A stretch of 61,482 bases of DNA from Chitinophaga pinensis. Lineage in GTDB: Bacteria > Bacteroidota > Bacteroidia > Flavobacteriales_D > Crocinitomicaceae. Below the pieces are notes generated by a model. That model had not been told where the DNA came from and did not search any database. It saw nothing but the letters and a program-made list of their open reading frames with translations. The stretch is from NCBI GenBank assembly GCA_945863605.1, contig CAMAZP010000018.1, positions 1 to 61,482 on the forward strand, written 5' to 3'. A program made the position numbers and the translations under genes. Numbering within the stretch: the stretch's first letter is position 1; each line of letters opens with the position of its first letter. Below are positions 34,292 through 44,734 of the stretch, piece by piece.

Positions 34292-35683
34292 ATGAGAACA
34301 AAATACATTGATTTAATTGACCAAACATTTGATTTTCCGCAAAACGAGTTTAACCTTAGAGAAGATAAATTATTCTTTCACGGAATTGACTTAATGCGTT
34401 TGATTAATGAGTACGGAACGCCATTAAAGTTCAATTATTTACCTCAGATTTCCAATAATATTCAACGTGCTAAAGGTTGGTTTAGAGAAGCTATTAATAA
34501 TTTAGGTTACTCCGGAAAATACTATTATTCTTACTGCACCAAAAGTAGTCACTTTGCTTTTGTACTTGATGAAGTACTTAAAAATGACGTACACATCGAA
34601 ACTTCATCTACTTTTGACATCGATATAGTAAGAAGATTAGTTGAAACAGGTAAACTTGAGGAAGGGAAATATGTAATTTGTAATGGTTATAAACCAGTTC
34701 AATACTTAAATAAAATAGCTGAATTAATCGAGGAAGATTTTCTAAAAGTAATTCCAGTCGTGGATAATACAGACGAATTAAAACGTTTAATTAACCTTAC
34801 AACGAAAGAATTAAATATTGGAATTAGAATAGCATCTGAGGAAGAACCAAAATTTGAGTTTTATACTTCTCGTTTAGGAATCAGATACCGTGAGATTGTT
34901 CCTTTTTATAAAACAATACTGAAGGACAATCCAAGAGTGCGTGTTAAAATGTTGCATTTTTTCATCAACACTGGAATTAACGACACATCCTATTATTGGA
35001 ATGAATTAACTAAATGTTTACGTATATATTCCGACCTTAAAAAATTGTGTCCAGAATTAGATTCCTTAAACATTGGGGGAGGCTTCCCTATCAAAAAATC
35101 ATTAGCTTTTGATTTCGATTATGCTTACATGGTTCGAGAAATATTGACACAAGTTAAGCGTGTTTGTAACGATAACGATATTCCAGAACCTAATATTTTT
35201 ACTGAGTTTGGTTCATTCACAGTAGGGGAGAGTGGTGGTGCAATTTTTAGCATAATTCATCAAAAACAGCAAAATGACCGTGAAAAATGGAATATGATTG
35301 ATTCATCGTTTATGACTAATTTACCTGACACTTGGGCCATCAATCAACGTTATATTATGTTGCCAATCAACCGTTGGAACGATGACTACGAGCGTGTTTT
35401 GTTAGGAGGATTGACTTGCGATAGTGATGATTATTATAATTCTGAACAACATTCAAATGCTATTTATTTACCGAAATTTGATAAGGATAACACACTCTAT
35501 ATAGGTTTTTTTAATACTGGAGCTTATCAAGAAACAATTGGGGGATTTGGAGGTTTGAAGCACTGTTTAATACCAGAACCTAAGCATGTATTAATCTCAA
35601 GAAATGAAGATGGAAAAATTCAAACTGAAATTTTTAGCGAAGAACAAACAGCCGATGATTATCTAAAAATACTTGGATATTAA
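34292..35683 (+). CDS. speA: Arginine decarboxylase, PLP fold III
   Basis: 463 residues, the short Bacteroidota form of arginine decarboxylase. PLP lysine in YYSYCTKSSHF; HFFINTGINDTSYYWNEL; NIGGGFPI; FTEFGSFTVGESGGAI; the CDSDD motif in GLTCDSDDYYNSEQ; and FNTGAYQETIGGFGG. Produces agmatine for polyamine synthesis; cytoplasmic dimer. No agmatinase gene adjacent. The following small conserved gene begins after a separate TATATTTG element, so the two are probably independent units. Confidence 0.85.
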   Translation: MRTKYIDLIDQTFDFPQNEFNLREDKLFFHGIDLMRLINEYGTPLKFNYLPQISNNIQRAKGWFREAINNLGYSGKYYYSYCTKSSHFAFVLDEVLKNDVHIETSSTFDIDIVRRLVETGKLEEGKYVICNGYKPVQYLNKIAELIEEDFLKVIPVVDNTDELKRLINLTTKELNIGIRIASEEEPKFEFYTSRLGIRYREIVPFYKTILKDNPRVRVKMLHFFINTGINDTSYYWNELTKCLRIYSDLKKLCPELDSLNIGGGFPIKKSLAFDFDYAYMVREILTQVKRVCNDNDIPEPNIFTEFGSFTVGESGGAIFSIIHQKQQNDREKWNMIDSSFMTNLPDTWAINQRYIMLPINRWNDDYERVLLGGLTCDSDDYYNSEQHSNAIYLPKFDKDNTLYIGFFNTGAYQETIGGFGGLKHCLIPEPKHVLISRNEDGKIQTEIFSEEQTADDYLKILGY

Positions 35684-35740
35684 TTTAATTAGTATTAGAA
35701 ACAATTAAACCTTATATTTGTAGAGAAAGAGGTAAGGGAA

Positions 35741-36112
35741 ATGAAGGTTGAAAAGATATATTTAAAAACAAACAGTAAGTTTTCTGAAGTAATTACTGAA
35801 TGGGCTTCACAAAGAACAAGTGAATTAATAACAATTCCAGAAAAATTAATAGAATCATTTGATTTATTCGACAGTATGTTGATTTTTAATGAAAATCAAA
35901 CTTTGAATAAAGAAATCTCTGATATTAAAGTATTATTTGACAAACAACAAAAACCTGTTCACAAAATTGACATCAATGGCACACTTATGGTTGGTATGTC
36001 AAATCTCGATTTGTGGGTTGAGCAGTCAAAATGCAAAAGCCTATTTGTTGTAGGTGGTGACGAGCTTGCTAAAAACCACAACCTTGATCGTTACATCACA
36101 GCATCTAAATAA
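35741..36112 (+). CDS. Conserved hypothetical protein
   Basis: 123 residues with no signal peptide. Mixed alpha/beta pattern ending with KSLFVVGGDELAKNHNLDRY, which recalls a short Rossmann-like end. No family recognised. A TATATTTG element at 35713-35720, 20 bases before the ATG, suggests its own promoter. Confidence 0.6.
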   Translation: MKVEKIYLKTNSKFSEVITEWASQRTSELITIPEKLIESFDLFDSMLIFNENQTLNKEISDIKVLFDKQQKPVHKIDINGTLMVGMSNLDLWVEQSKCKSLFVVGGDELAKNHNLDRYITASK

Positions 36113-36229
36113 TTGTGAGTTAGTTAATTTCCAGAGTAAAATTACTCAGTATCAATTACTAGGAATTAAACTCGTCCATTTTCAAATTAACTAATTTTCA
36201 ACTTTTCAAATTAATTTGTTTGCAATCAA

Positions 36230-36817
36230 CTACTTCTTCCACTTAAAATAATTCTTTTCCTGCACAGGTCGATTTTCCTCAATTTCAGTCAAAGGTTCAC
36301 AAGGTAGGAGGGAAGCCTGACAATCTGAAGGGAGTTTTTGATATAATTTAGTTCCTTCCGTTTTCCAAGCAATCATTTCGTCGCTCACTTGTTTTATAAT
36401 CTTCGCTGGATTTCCTACAACCAAGCTGCGATCAGGAATTTCCATATTAGAAGGGACAAAACAAAGTGCTCCTATAATAGATTCTTTACCAATTTTTACA
36501 TCATCCATAACTACAGCATTCATACCAATTAGGCAATTTTCTCCAATAATTCCTCCATGGATTATTGCACCATGCCCAATATGTGCACCTGTTTTTAATA
36601 AAACAGTAGTTCCAGGAAACATGTGAATTGTACAGTTTTCTTGCACATTACAACCATCTTCGATTATAATTTGACCCCAATCACCACGAATAGCAGCACC
36701 AGGACCGATATAAACATTTTCTCCAATAATCACATTTCCAGTTACAGAAGCTTGTGGATGCACAAAACTCGAAGGTTTTACAACTGGAATAAAGCCGTTA
36801 AATGAATAAATTGCCAT
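36230..36817 (-). CDS. Gamma carbonic anhydrase-like hexapeptide-repeat protein
   Basis: 195 residues. Left-handed beta-helix of hexapeptide repeats (VIIGENVYIGPGAAIRGDWG) with the three zinc-ligand histidines in CTIHMFPG and HIGHGAIIHGG, as in the gamma-class carbonic anhydrase/PaaY/YrdA family. Trimeric cytoplasmic enzyme; carbonic anhydrase activity or thioesterase assistance is known for members. Divergent from the rhodanese gene with about 65 bases between them. It has a C-terminal basic tail (PVQEKNYFKWKK). Confidence 0.85.
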   Translation of the reverse strand: MAIYSFNGFIPVVKPSSFVHPQASVTGNVIIGENVYIGPGAAIRGDWGQIIIEDGCNVQENCTIHMFPGTTVLLKTGAHIGHGAIIHGGIIGENCLIGMNAVVMDDVKIGKESIIGALCFVPSNMEIPDRSLVVGNPAKIIKQVSDEMIAWKTEGTKLYQKLPSDCQASLLPCEPLTEIEENRPVQEKNYFKWKK

Positions 36818-36834
36818 ATATTATGTTAAATAGA

Positions 36835-36866
36835 TTGAGATTTAGTTAATTGAATCTTTAAATTTG
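36835..36866 (+). promoter_or_regulatory. Candidate promoter for the rhodanese gene
   Basis: TTG (36835-36837), 21-base spacer, TAAATTTG (36859-36866), a perfect -7 element 15 bases before the ATG at 36882. The spacing is slightly long. Confidence 0.4.
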
Positions 36867-36881
36867 GCTAAAATTACAATT

Positions 36882-37232
36882 ATGAAAAAGATTTTTATGT
36901 TATTCGCTTTAATATTCCTAGGATTTACTTCAACTGCACAAAAAAGATTGTCTAATGAGGAGTTCAAAACGATGATGAAAGAAAAGGGTGCTCAAATTTT
37001 GGATGTACGTACAGCTAAAGAAGTTGCCGAAGGAAAAATTGAAGGTTCAGTAAATATCGATTATTTCTCTCCAAAGTTCTTAGAGAATGCTTCAAAGCTC
37101 GACAAAAGCAAACCAGTGTTAATTTACTGTGCAGCTGGTGGTAGAAGTTTGTCCGCAGCAAAAGATTTGAAAGAAGCTGGTTTCAAAAAAGTGTTCGATC
37201 TACAAAACGGTTACGAGGGATGGAAAGAATAG
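36882..37232 (+). CDS. Exported single-domain rhodanese
   Basis: 116 residues from the ATG at 36882; the earlier in-frame TTG at 36864 overlaps the -7 element and is rejected. A signal peptide at about 1-19 (MKKIFMLFALIFLGFTSTAQ) directs export. Rhodanese domain with ILDVRTAKEVAEGKI and the active loop LIYCAAGGRS (Cys about 83), then DLQNGYEGWKE. Sulfur transfer or thiol chemistry in the periplasm. Single gene. Confidence 0.88.
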   Translation: MKKIFMLFALIFLGFTSTAQKRLSNEEFKTMMKEKGAQILDVRTAKEVAEGKIEGSVNIDYFSPKFLENASKLDKSKPVLIYCAAGGRSLSAAKDLKEAGFKKVFDLQNGYEGWKE

Positions 37233-37454
37233 ATGTTCAACTCGGAATGATGCGATTTTGAGGTGTTGTTTTTTATGATTATATTATTCTTATTAGAGGT
37301 TGATATTATTGGTTAGCATATTCTAGATTATTCTATTTAACATAATATTAATTATAATACATTTAACACATTAGTATTAAACTAGGGATATTGAAATTGA
37401 GTTATAACAGAACTTTTAAACTTATTATATTGAATTTGACTATAATTTTCCAAA

Positions 37455-37484
37455 TTGTCCAATTGTTTCAAATGATTAACTTTG
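37455..37484 (+). promoter_or_regulatory. Promoter of proS
   Basis: TTG (37455-37457), exactly 19-base spacer, TAACTTTG (37477-37484), the complete Bacteroidota sigma-A-type promoter, 21 bases before the ATG at 37506. Confidence 0.6.
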
Positions 37485-37505
37485 CATATCATTTATATAT
37501 GGATT

Positions 37506-38978
37506 ATGGCACAGAAAAGCGTTACAAGAGCAGAAGATTATTCGAAATGGTACAACGATTTGGTTTATGCAGCAGATTTAGCTGAACATTCAGACGTGCG
37601 TGGTTGCATGGTTATCAAACCTTATGGTTATGCGATTTGGGAAAAAATGAGAGATGTTTTGGATATTAAATTCAAAGAAACTGGACATTCTAACGCTTAT
37701 TTCCCCTTGTTCATTCCAAAATCTTACTTAAGTAAAGAAGCAAGCCACGTTGATGGATTCGCCAAAGAATGTGCTGTTGTTACCCATTATCGTTTAAAAA
37801 ATGCGGAAGATGGCAGCGGCGTAATCGTTGACCCAACAGCAAAATTGGAAGAAGAATTAATTATTCGTCCTACATCTGAAACAATAATCTGGAACTCCTA
37901 CAAAAACTGGATACAATCTTACAGAGATTTACCAATATTAATAAACCAATGGGCAAACGTTGTTCGATGGGAAATGCGTACACGTTTGTTTTTACGAACA
38001 ACAGAATTTCTTTGGCAAGAAGGACATACCGCTCACGCAACAAAAGCTGAAGCAATTGCAGAGGCAGAACAAATGTTAGAAGTGTATGCTGATTTCGCTG
38101 AAAATTATATGGCAATGCCTGTAATTAAAGGAAGAAAATCAGAAAGTGAACGATTTGCTGGTGCTGAAGATACATTGTGTATTGAAGCAATGATGCAGGA
38201 TGGAAAAGCTTTACAAGCCGGAACTTCTCACTTTTTAGGACAGAATTTTGCGAAAGCTTTTGAAGTGAAATTTGCGGACAAAGAAGGGAAATTAGATTAT
38301 GTTTGGGCAACCTCTTGGGGAGTTTCTACTCGTTTGATGGGCGCTTTGATTATGACACATTCCGACGATGAAGGCTTAGTCCTCCCTCCTACTTTAGCTC
38401 CAATTCAAGTAGTTGCGGTACCGATTTACAAAACAGAGGAAGAATTGGAGGCTATCACTTTAAAAATGAAAGAATTAGCTGTGAAATTAAAAGCGCGTGG
38501 TATCTCTTTCAAATTTGACGACGACGATAACCGCCGACCAGGTTGGAAATTTGCACATTATGAAGTAAAAGGAGTTCCTATTCGTGTGGCAATGGGACCA
38601 AGAGATTTGGAAAATGGTAAAGCAGAAATTGCACGTCGCGATACGAAAGAAAAACAAACAGTTGATTTTGAAGGTTTAGATTTATTTATCGAAAACCTCT
38701 TAGGTGAAATTCAAACAAATCTATTTGAACGTGCAAAAGCTTTTAGAGCAGCTAACACGAAGAAAGTTGATACTTACGAAGAATTCAAAAGTCAAATTGA
38801 CGGTGGTGGATTTTTCTTAGCACATTGGGACGGTACAAAAGAAACCGAATCAAAAATCAAAGAAGAAACACAAGCTACGATTCGTTGCATTGCTTTAGAT
38901 CAAGAGTCAGAAGAAGGAGTTTGTATGGTAACTGGAAAACCTTCAACTGGAAGAGTAATTTTCGCAAAAGCCTATTAA
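37506..38978 (+). CDS. proS: Proline--tRNA ligase (archaeal/eukaryal-type short form)
   Basis: 490 residues from the ATG at 37506 ([18 protein letters not shown]); an upstream in-frame ATG at 37482 falls next to the promoter and would add eight odd residues. Class II motifs: [28 protein letters not shown] (motif 2 region), and the C-terminal anticodon-binding and zinc-like end. No editing insertion, as in the eukaryal-like form used by Bacteroidota. The trmN6 gene follows after one base. Confidence 0.95.
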   Translation: MAQKSVTRAEDYSKWYNDLVYAADLAEHSDVRGCMVIKPYGYAIWEKMRDVLDIKFKETGHSNAYFPLFIPKSYLSKEASHVDGFAKECAVVTHYRLKNAEDGSGVIVDPTAKLEEELIIRPTSETIIWNSYKNWIQSYRDLPILINQWANVVRWEMRTRLFLRTTEFLWQEGHTAHATKAEAIAEAEQMLEVYADFAENYMAMPVIKGRKSESERFAGAEDTLCIEAMMQDGKALQAGTSHFLGQNFAKAFEVKFADKEGKLDYVWATSWGVSTRLMGALIMTHSDDEGLVLPPTLAPIQVVAVPIYKTEEELEAITLKMKELAVKLKARGISFKFDDDDNRRPGWKFAHYEVKGVPIRVAMGPRDLENGKAEIARRDTKEKQTVDFEGLDLFIENLLGEIQTNLFERAKAFRAANTKKVDTYEEFKSQIDGGGFFLAHWDGTKETESKIKEETQATIRCIALDQESEEGVCMVTGKPSTGRVIFAKAY

Positions 38979-38979
38979 C

Positions 38980-39684
38980 TTGTCTGTTTTTCGTTTCAAG
39001 CAATTTGACGTTAAACAAGCCAATAATCCATTAAAAGTTGGAACGGATGCTATGTTGCTCGGTGCTTTTATAGACGCGACCGATAAAAAGTCAGGTTTAG
39101 ATTTAGGAACTGGAACAGGAGTGTTATCGTTAATGGTAGCTCAAAAAAAAATTGAAATCCAACTAGACGCTATTGAAATTAATTCTCTTGCTGCGGCTGA
39201 ATGTTCCTTTAATTTTAAACAATCTGTTTGGTCCAATCGCTTGAACTGTTTGGAAGGTGATTATTTGAGCATCGATTTTCAAAAGCACTACGATTTAATT
39301 TTCTCGAATCCACCTTATCATTTAGAATCGATAATCGGAGAGAATTTAGAATACAATCGAGCGAAACACAGTGACAGCAACGAATTAGCGGAGTTATTTC
39401 GTTTAGTGAATCGAATTTTAAGTGAAGATGGCGATTTTTGGTTGATTCTTCCTTTTCAACTACAATCTTATATTCAAAAAATAGCTTGTGAAAATCAACT
39501 TTTCTGCAAGCAATTGATTAAAATTCACGCCAAAGTAAACAAACCAAACAAACGCATCATTTTTCAATTTCAAAAAAAGCTATCGAATTTAGCTGTTACC
39601 GACTTTTACATTCGAAATACTGATAATTCCTATACAAAAGAGTATATTCAACTAACTAAAGTTTTTCATTTTGTGGAGTTGTAA
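38980..39684 (+). CDS. trmN6: tRNA1(Val) (adenine(37)-N6)-methyltransferase
   Basis: 234 residues with TTG as start, one base after the proS stop; the frame from TTG gives the conserved beginning SVFRFKQFDVKQ, so TTG is accepted. AdoMet motif GLDLGTGTGVLSLMV and catalytic IFSNPPYHLES (NPPY) as in YfiC/TrmN6, which methylates A37 in tRNA1-Val. Translationally linked with proS; both act on tRNA. Confidence 0.85.
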   Translation: MSVFRFKQFDVKQANNPLKVGTDAMLLGAFIDATDKKSGLDLGTGTGVLSLMVAQKKIEIQLDAIEINSLAAAECSFNFKQSVWSNRLNCLEGDYLSIDFQKHYDLIFSNPPYHLESIIGENLEYNRAKHSDSNELAELFRLVNRILSEDGDFWLILPFQLQSYIQKIACENQLFCKQLIKIHAKVNKPNKRIIFQFQKKLSNLAVTDFYIRNTDNSYTKEYIQLTKVFHFVEL

Positions 39685-39778
39685 AATTTGATGATAAAAC
39701 CGAACGGTTGCTAATTAGTAATTTACTTTAAATAAAATAACATTAAGTATTGATTATTAAACTTTTAATTAAAAAAAA

Positions 39779-40357
39779 CTAAATGTCATTTTTCAAAAAA
39801 TCAATCATTTCCTCAAAAGCTCTAGCCCGGTGACTTTGTTGATTTTTTTCTGCAAGTGTCATCTCTGCAAAGGTCTTAGTTTGTCCTTCTGGAATAAAAA
39901 TTGGATCGTAACCAAAACCATCAGTACCTCGCTTTTCATCAGCTATTTCACCTCTTATAATCCCTTCAAAAACATTCGTTTTATCATTAAGGATTAAAGT
40001 AATCACTGTTCTAAAAAGTGCTTTTCGATTACTTTCATTTTTTAATTCGGAAAGAACAAGATTCATATTTGCTTCAGCATTTTTCTCTTCTCCTGCATAG
40101 CGTGCTGAATAAACTCCTGGTCTACCATTTAATGCATCGATTTCCAAACCTGTATCATCAGCAAAACAATTCAAATTGAAATTATCTGATACAAATTGAG
40201 CCTTCAACAATGAGTTTCCTTCTAAAGTTTCACTCGTTTCTGGAATTTCATCTATACAGTTAATATCGGTTAAAGTTAGAATTTGAAAGTCGTCAGTAAG
40301 CAGAGATTGTATTTCTTTGGCTTTATTTGAATTATGAGTAGCGAAAACTAATTTCAT
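39779..40357 (-). CDS. rdgB: XTP/dITP diphosphatase (Ham1/RdgB)
   Basis: 192 residues. LVFATHNSNKAKEIQSLL, CFADDTGLEIDALNGRPGVY, SARYAGE, GYDPIFIPEGQTKTFAEM and the SHRARA end, all family landmarks. Removes non-canonical purine nucleotides from the pool. Its start overlaps the upstream glycosyltransferase gene by four bases (ATGA), so the two are translated in tandem. Confidence 0.93.
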   Translation of the reverse strand: MKLVFATHNSNKAKEIQSLLTDDFQILTLTDINCIDEIPETSETLEGNSLLKAQFVSDNFNLNCFADDTGLEIDALNGRPGVYSARYAGEEKNAEANMNLVLSELKNESNRKALFRTVITLILNDKTNVFEGIIRGEIADEKRGTDGFGYDPIFIPEGQTKTFAEMTLAEKNQQSHRARAFEEMIDFLKNDI

Positions 40358-41427
40358 TTTAGCAGATTTAAATAAATAGCTTGATTAGCTATAACCGAAT
40401 ATCGATCTATAACTGTTTGTTTTCCTGCTTGACCAATTTTTTTTCTAAGCTCTTTATTTGTTAAAAGTGATATCAAACAGTCTTTCCATTCTTTTTTAGT
40501 GTTAACTAAGTATCCATTAACTTTATCATCAAGAATTTGTTTATTTACGCCAACAGGCGACATTAATGCAGGAATTCCCAATGCCATGTACTGTAAACCT
40601 TTAAATCCACATTTTCCCTCAGACCATATGTCTTGTTCGAGAGGCATTACACCAATAGATATTTTTGCCAAGTCATGAATTTCAGTGGCATGATTCCATT
40701 TAACAAATTGCATTGATTTTAAATTATAAGTTGGTGCTTCGTTAGAAATTATTAAAAAATCAAAATCATAATCATTTTCTAATTCAATAATTACAGGAAT
40801 CAAAAAATCTAAATATTGCATAGTTGTATGTGTTCCTGTCCAACCAATAACTGGCTTAGTTACATCATAATCAGTTTCTAAGTTATGATGATTTATAGTA
40901 TCAATTGTAGTTGGGATTATGGTTACTTTATCGTTATATTTTTTTGCATAATTCGCCAAATATTCGTTTCCTGGGGTAACGTGATAGGCCCATTTTACAC
41001 AATACTTTACTTTCCAATATGCTTTTAATCGATGAAAACTAGCGTTTGTTTCACTATAATTTGGTAACCATATTGCATCGTCATAATCATATATGTATTT
41101 CTTTTTTAAAATTTTAGCAATAATAAACTCAAAAATTGGAGGACCAATATGAGCAGCTTCACGATGAATAAATATTTTATCATATTTGTGTAGTGTGAAA
41201 AGTAAAAAGAAACGTTTTATAAAACTTCTCATTACTCCTATTGCTTTTTTAAGAATATTTCCTTCGGCGTACAATGTCTTCCATGTTTTAGAATCAAGAA
41301 ACGGCGAAAATGTTATATCTAATTCATTTTCAGATAAATAATCTAAGTATTGTTCAAAACGAAATCTTTGTGAAGGAGCTTCGTTTTTTGGATAAGGAGC
41401 AATGAAAAGAATTTTCTTTTTTGACAA
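40354..41427 (-). CDS. Glycosyltransferase, GT4-type
   Basis: 357 residues, GT-B fold. N-terminal KILFIAPYPKNEAPSQRFRF, a central YDYDDAIWLPNYSE segment often seen in Bacteroidota GT4 enzymes, PVIGWTGTHTTMQYL and the sugar-nucleotide end CGFKGLQYMALGIPALMS (EX7E-like region lacks the first Glu, with Lys/Gly instead). Probably surface polysaccharide or lipid glycosylation. Between another GT gene (10 bases upstream) and rdgB. Confidence 0.82.
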   Translation of the reverse strand: MSKKKILFIAPYPKNEAPSQRFRFEQYLDYLSENELDITFSPFLDSKTWKTLYAEGNILKKAIGVMRSFIKRFFLLFTLHKYDKIFIHREAAHIGPPIFEFIIAKILKKKYIYDYDDAIWLPNYSETNASFHRLKAYWKVKYCVKWAYHVTPGNEYLANYAKKYNDKVTIIPTTIDTINHHNLETDYDVTKPVIGWTGTHTTMQYLDFLIPVIIELENDYDFDFLIISNEAPTYNLKSMQFVKWNHATEIHDLAKISIGVMPLEQDIWSEGKCGFKGLQYMALGIPALMSPVGVNKQILDDKVNGYLVNTKKEWKDCLISLLTNKELRKKIGQAGKQTVIDRYSVIANQAIYLNLLK

Positions 41428-41437
41428 ACTATTATTA

Positions 41438-42664
41438 TTAATTTGAGGTTAGATATTTATATACTTTGAGGTAACGTGCAACGCCAGTCTTTAAACCGTA
41501 AAATTCTTCTGCTCCAAACTTTGTGCTTTCAAGACTAAAATGTTTAAGGTTTAAATCAATATTATTAAAATCTATATTAGGTTCTAACCTAAAAGAAACG
41601 CCCGATTGGTATTGATTTATTACCGATTCTGTATCACCAACTCCACTGTTACAAAATATTGGTATGCCCATTGCCATTAGTTCACCTTGTTTGGTGGGTG
41701 ATGAAGCTGTTTTTGAAAATGTAGGGTTTATAAAAAACACAGATGCATTGAAAATTGAAATGTATTTAGGTACTTCACTATGTAAAACTGATTTTACATG
41801 AATTAATTCTTCATTAATTCCATAAAACTTAGCTCTTTCAACAATTGTTGAACGATTTTCACCAGAAATAAATAAAAATTTAGCTGTAGGAAAGTTAGAA
41901 TGATATGATTTAAAGAATTGTAACATTTCATCTAACATGTACCAAGTTCCAATTGAACCTACATATCCAAGAATTCGATCATTTTCAGAAAAATTAAAAG
42001 TAGATTTAGCTTCTTTTTTCTGTTCTGCTGTAATTTTAAGTGGATCAAATTTTTCTAAATCCACACAACAAGGTATTACCTCTATCCTATTTTCTATGTG
42101 CTCAAGTCCTCTCCAAGAAACTATTTCCTTTTTTCCAGCATTTGTAAGGGATACAATAAAATCAGCATTTATAAAATAGTCCATTTCTTTTTTCTTGAAA
42201 AAATTATAAACTATTTTAAATACAGGATTATTTAAACTCCATATTTTACCTTCAACACGTTCATCTGCCCAAAATCCACGCATATCGAAAAGGAATTTAG
42301 TACCGAAGGAACGTTTCATCCCTAATCCAACCAGTGCTGAAAGGTAACTTCTACAATGAATTATTTTAAAATTATGTGTTTTATGAAGAGCTCTTGCTAA
42401 AGAACGCATTTGTCGAATATCGTAAATGGTTGAAAGTAAAGGTGGATTTTTTGTATATATTAATGGATGCCAACTAATATTATTTTCATCACATATTTTT
42501 TGAATTTCATTTCTAAATTTCTCAAATCTATCTTTTTTTTCAAAACTAATGATATGAAACTTAAATTGCTCTTTCGTAAGACCTTGGATGTAAGGCAAAA
42601 CCTGAGATTGACCTAATGAATCAGTCATTCCGTCATAAGAAAGATAAAGTATGTTGTTTGACAT
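41438..42664 (-). CDS. Glycosyltransferase, GT4-type
   Basis: 408 residues. GT-B fold with LYLSYDGMTDSLGQSQVLPY at the N-terminus, IHCRSYLSALVGLG, RILGYVGSIGTWYMLDEM at the start of the second domain and TKQGELMAMGIPIFCNSGVG as the donor-binding end. A member of the same polysaccharide unit as the next GT gene. Cytoplasmic, membrane-associated. Acceptor unknown. Confidence 0.82.
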   Translation of the reverse strand: MSNNILYLSYDGMTDSLGQSQVLPYIQGLTKEQFKFHIISFEKKDRFEKFRNEIQKICDENNISWHPLIYTKNPPLLSTIYDIRQMRSLARALHKTHNFKIIHCRSYLSALVGLGMKRSFGTKFLFDMRGFWADERVEGKIWSLNNPVFKIVYNFFKKKEMDYFINADFIVSLTNAGKKEIVSWRGLEHIENRIEVIPCCVDLEKFDPLKITAEQKKEAKSTFNFSENDRILGYVGSIGTWYMLDEMLQFFKSYHSNFPTAKFLFISGENRSTIVERAKFYGINEELIHVKSVLHSEVPKYISIFNASVFFINPTFSKTASSPTKQGELMAMGIPIFCNSGVGDTESVINQYQSGVSFRLEPNIDFNNIDLNLKHFSLESTKFGAEEFYGLKTGVARYLKVYKYLTSN

Positions 42665-42735
42665 AAAGCAAAGATAAGTAAACTTAGAAAGTTGACAGTT
42701 AAGTTAAATTTAAGTTTTAACAGGAAGATAATCAA

Positions 42736-43089
42736 TTAATTTTCAAATTCAACAACTACATTTTTAACATCACCATTTATTGGTGGAGATATTTTAATTA
42801 TTCTTACATTATAGCTTGCTGGATGAGGAATTTCAGCTTTTAACCGATTTAATATTCGCAATCCAACATGCTCAATTAATTTTGAACGAATTGCCATTTC
42901 TTCACCTACAATTTTATTAACTGCAACATAATCTACCGTTTTAGTTAAATCATCTAGTAATGCTGCTTCAGAAAAATCGGTTTGAATTTTAACATCAACT
43001 TGATAATTTCCTCCAATTCGCGCTTCTTCGTCTAAACACCCATGAAATGCATAAAGCTGAATTCCATTTACTTCTATTTTATGCTTCAT
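42736..43089 (-). CDS. folB: Dihydroneopterin aldolase
   Basis: 117 residues, normal length. Starts with IEVNGIQLYAFHGCLDEEAR (FHG motif and the catalytic Glu region), LTKTVDYVAVNKIVGEEM and HPASYNVRIIKISPP with the conserved Lys. Folate pathway. Overlaps the end of gltX by 11 bases, so coupled. Confidence 0.88.
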   Translation of the reverse strand: MKHKIEVNGIQLYAFHGCLDEEARIGGNYQVDVKIQTDFSEAALLDDLTKTVDYVAVNKIVGEEMAIRSKLIEHVGLRILNRLKAEIPHPASYNVRIIKISPPINGDVKNVVVEFEN

Positions 43090-44608
43090 TGACTATTGAA
43101 TCTATTACTTTCAAACCTAATTGAATTCTTTCAACTACTTCATCTTTTCCAAGAAAAGCAGCTATATCAAACATTCCTGGACCTGCTCCCACCCCAGTAA
43201 CACATAATCGAAAAGGTAAAAGCACGCTACCAATTCCAATTTCCTTCTTTGCCAAGAACAATTTAAATGTTTCTTCAATTTCAGCTGCTTTAAAATTTTC
43301 AACCAATTTTAATTCTTCAAGCCACTCTTTCATTAAAGTAAACGTTTCGTTTTTCCATTTCTTTTTAATTGTTTCAGTATCAAATTGAGTAGGACGAGTT
43401 AAAAGATAAGCTCCATCTACAAGCATATCTTGTACGAAAGTTGCTCGTTCTTTCATTAAGTGACAAACAACTTCTAACTTTTCTGCAGAATGAGAACCAT
43501 CCGTATGTTTGAATAGCAATTCAGCCAATTCAAAATCAGAATGTGCTCGTAAATAGTGTTGTTGGAACCATTTTGTTTTATCAGGATCAAATTTAGCACC
43601 TGCTTTTGAAACGCGTTCTAAACTAAATGCTTCAACAAGTTCATCTAAAGCGAATATTTCTTGAGTTGTTCCTGGATTCCAGCCTAACAATGCTAACATA
43701 TTAATGAAGGCATCTTTAAAATACCCTTTTTCTCTATATCCTGAATATAATTCACCTTCAGCGGTTGTCCAATCAATTGGAAAAACAGGAAACCCTAAAC
43801 GGTCTCCATCTCTTTTTGAAAGTTTGCCATTTCCATCTGGACGTAATAACAAAGGTAAATGAGCAAATTCAGGAGCATCCCAACCAAATGCTTCATACAA
43901 CAATACGTGTAATGGAGCAGAAGGAAGCCATTCCTCACCTCTAATCACATGGGAAATTCTCATTAAATAATCATCAACGATATTCGCTAAATGATAAGTT
44001 GGCATTCCATCACTTTTGAAAAGAACTTTATCGTCTAAGTTATTTGTGTTTACAACAACCCAACCGCGAATTAAATCATGAAAACGAATATCTCGATTTC
44101 GAGGCATTTTCATTCGGATTACATACTGTGTACCTTCAGCTAATAAACGTTCTACTTCAGTTTGAGGTAATGTTAATGAATTCTTCAGCGACGAACGCGT
44201 CACACTATTGTATTGCCAATTTGGCATACCCATTAGTTTAGCCTGTTCACGCATAATTTCTAATTCCTCAGCTGAATCAAAAGCATAATATGCCTTATCT
44301 TCATTAACTAACTGTTCAGCATAAGGGCGATATATATCTTTTCTTTCTGATTGAATGTAAGGACCAAATTCCCCTCCTATTCCGGGTCCTTCTGTAGGCA
44401 TAATTCCACACCAATCCAAAGCTTCCATTACATATTCTTGTGCGCCAGGAACAAATCGAGTTTGATCTGTATCTTCCACACGAATAATAAATGTTCCATT
44501 ATTTTTTTTAGCAAATAGATAATTGTAAAGTGCTGTTCTCACTCCGCCCATGTGCAAAGGTCCTGTTGGTGATGGAGCAAAACGTACGCGTATTGAATTA
44601 TAAGACAT
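43079..44608 (-). CDS. gltX: Glutamate--tRNA ligase
   Basis: 509 residues. Class I signatures: FAPSPTGPLHMGGVRTALYN (HIGH as HMGG) and GKLSKRDGD (KMSKS as KLSKR), VEDTDQTR, and EWLPSAPLHVLLYEAFGW. Charges tRNA-Glu. First gene of gltX-folB. The start at 44608 begins MSYNSIRVRFAPSPTG, as expected. Confidence 0.95.
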   Translation of the reverse strand: MSYNSIRVRFAPSPTGPLHMGGVRTALYNYLFAKKNNGTFIIRVEDTDQTRFVPGAQEYVMEALDWCGIMPTEGPGIGGEFGPYIQSERKDIYRPYAEQLVNEDKAYYAFDSAEELEIMREQAKLMGMPNWQYNSVTRSSLKNSLTLPQTEVERLLAEGTQYVIRMKMPRNRDIRFHDLIRGWVVVNTNNLDDKVLFKSDGMPTYHLANIVDDYLMRISHVIRGEEWLPSAPLHVLLYEAFGWDAPEFAHLPLLLRPDGNGKLSKRDGDRLGFPVFPIDWTTAEGELYSGYREKGYFKDAFINMLALLGWNPGTTQEIFALDELVEAFSLERVSKAGAKFDPDKTKWFQQHYLRAHSDFELAELLFKHTDGSHSAEKLEVVCHLMKERATFVQDMLVDGAYLLTRPTQFDTETIKKKWKNETFTLMKEWLEELKLVENFKAAEIEETFKLFLAKKEIGIGSVLLPFRLCVTGVGAGPGMFDIAAFLGKDEVVERIQLGLKVIDSIVNEA

Positions 44609-44734
44609 CTGTTAAATTTTGTGCAAAGATAATAGGACTTTGGATATTTGACTTTATTCCTTTTTCTTTTGATTTAAGTTTATATTTCAAATCAGCAACT
44701 ATTATTCTAACTTATATTTGCTAAAAATTCGTTC